Shown here in pieces: positions 63,780 to 64,000 of a stretch of DNA of 64,000 bases; position 1 is the stretch's first letter; every line of letters starts with the position of its first letter. The notes beneath the pieces are model-generated. The model was not told the origin of the DNA. It ran no database searches and worked only from the letters and a program-made list of their open reading frames with translations. Source of the stretch: Candidatus Saccharicenans subterraneus (lineage in GTDB: Bacteria > Acidobacteriota > Aminicenantia > Aminicenantales > Saccharicenantaceae); NCBI GenBank assembly GCA_003426165.1, contig QUAH01000002.1:62001-126000 (forward strand). Direction: 5' to 3'. A program made the translations under genes and the position numbers.

Positions 63780-64000
63780 ATGAGGAACAAACTTCTTATT
63801 TTCGCTTTGCTCGTCTTGCTGGCTGGCGGCACGGCCATCGCCCAGATCAACCCAGAAGGCAAGATTACCGGAAAGGTCAGCGATGACCAGGGTAATCCCC
63901 TCCCGGGCGTGACCGTCGAAGCTACCAGCCCCAAGCTGGTCGGAAAAGCGGCCACCGTGACTGATGCCACCGGCACCTTCCGGTTGCTGGCTCTTCCTTC
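63780..64000 (+). CDS. Oar-like TonB-dependent receptor 3, N-terminal part only
   Basis: The first 73 codons lie in the window. A signal peptide (LLIFALLVLLAGGTAIAQ) is followed by a carboxypeptidase-regulatory-like domain (KITGKVSDDQGNPLPGVTVE, TDATGTFRLLALP), the same start as the two receptors at 37201 and 40340 but clearly more distant in sequence. ATG start with AAAGGAG. The plug and barrel lie beyond the right edge, so the receptor call rests on this domain and the shared promoter type. Confidence 0.7.
   Translation, partial: MRNKLLIFALLVLLAGGTAIAQINPEGKITGKVSDDQGNPLPGVTVEATSPKLVGKAATVTDATGTFRLLALP

Overview
The window looks like a chromosomal contig of a Gram-negative, probably anaerobic bacterium of the Acidobacteriota-related group; Candidatus Aminicenantes is my best guess (inference only). 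Reasons: two GWxTD-domain proteins, Oar-type TonB-dependent receptors with an N-terminal carboxypeptidase-regulatory-like domain, a sulfatase-fold/TPR membrane fusion protein, Lpt permeases, and moderately GC-rich genes with AT-rich promoters. It is mostly a housekeeping region. I see no phage, transposase, CRISPR array or rRNA. Three tRNA genes (Cys, Gly, Val) are present.

Layout. 1-6.8 kb: a cut-off beta-lactamase-family hydrolase, a DUF1624 membrane protein, ffh, accB-accC, a LecA-like lectin-domain protein and an inositol-monophosphatase-family gene. 6.9-9.6 kb: an adaptor/ATPase/Yip1 export operon without an obvious FtsX-type permease. 9.7-15 kb: a DUF4388-like gene, a tiny membrane ORF, miaA, hflX, a TPR/SLH lipoprotein and pgsA, tightly packed; they meet a glycosyltransferase broken by an in-frame amber codon. 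16.4-24.1 kb: M20 peptidase, cutA, a histone-deacetylase-fold enzyme, pyruvate phosphate dikinase with a basic tail, a MauE/rhodanese/aminotransferase set. 24.4-26.9 kb: pyrK-pyrD-pyrF, then a second Yip1 protein. 28-31.8 kb: tRNA-Cys, tRNA-Gly, a secreted protein, ddl, ruvX, mltG.

31.9-46.8 kb is the envelope-rich accessory part: a secreted protein behind a canonical sigma-54 promoter, a regulatory-domain/TPR protein, a GWxTD/TPR protein, two near-identical 920-residue TonB-dependent receptors (the second behind a canonical sigma-54 promoter), a sulfatase-fold/TPR protein with Thr at the usual Cys nucleophile position, and a GWxTD lipoprotein. A third receptor begins at the right edge (63.78 kb), again behind a canonical sigma-54 promoter. 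46.9-63 kb returns to housekeeping: DUF151 nuclease, an lptF-lptG fusion, CIRCE-controlled groES-groEL, a Fis-like HTH/cvpA/PHP operon, purC, pgeF, a P1 peptidase and racemase pair, rpsU, lipA, a phosphoesterase, DUF1848 and a zinc-ribbon/acidic/RDD membrane protein.

Main signals beyond ordinary annotation: (i) three perfect -24/-12 promoters before envelope genes; (ii) strong Shine-Dalgarno sequences with no usable start codon in the leaders of two of those transcripts; (iii) an ~80 bp repeat that forms the upstream half of three unrelated sigma-70 promoters; (iv) leaderless or near-leaderless starts at several genes; (v) an amber-interrupted glycosyltransferase; (vi) gene fusions and missing or unusual residues (LptF-LptG, Thr-type sulfatase fold, PPDK with a histone-H1-like tail).
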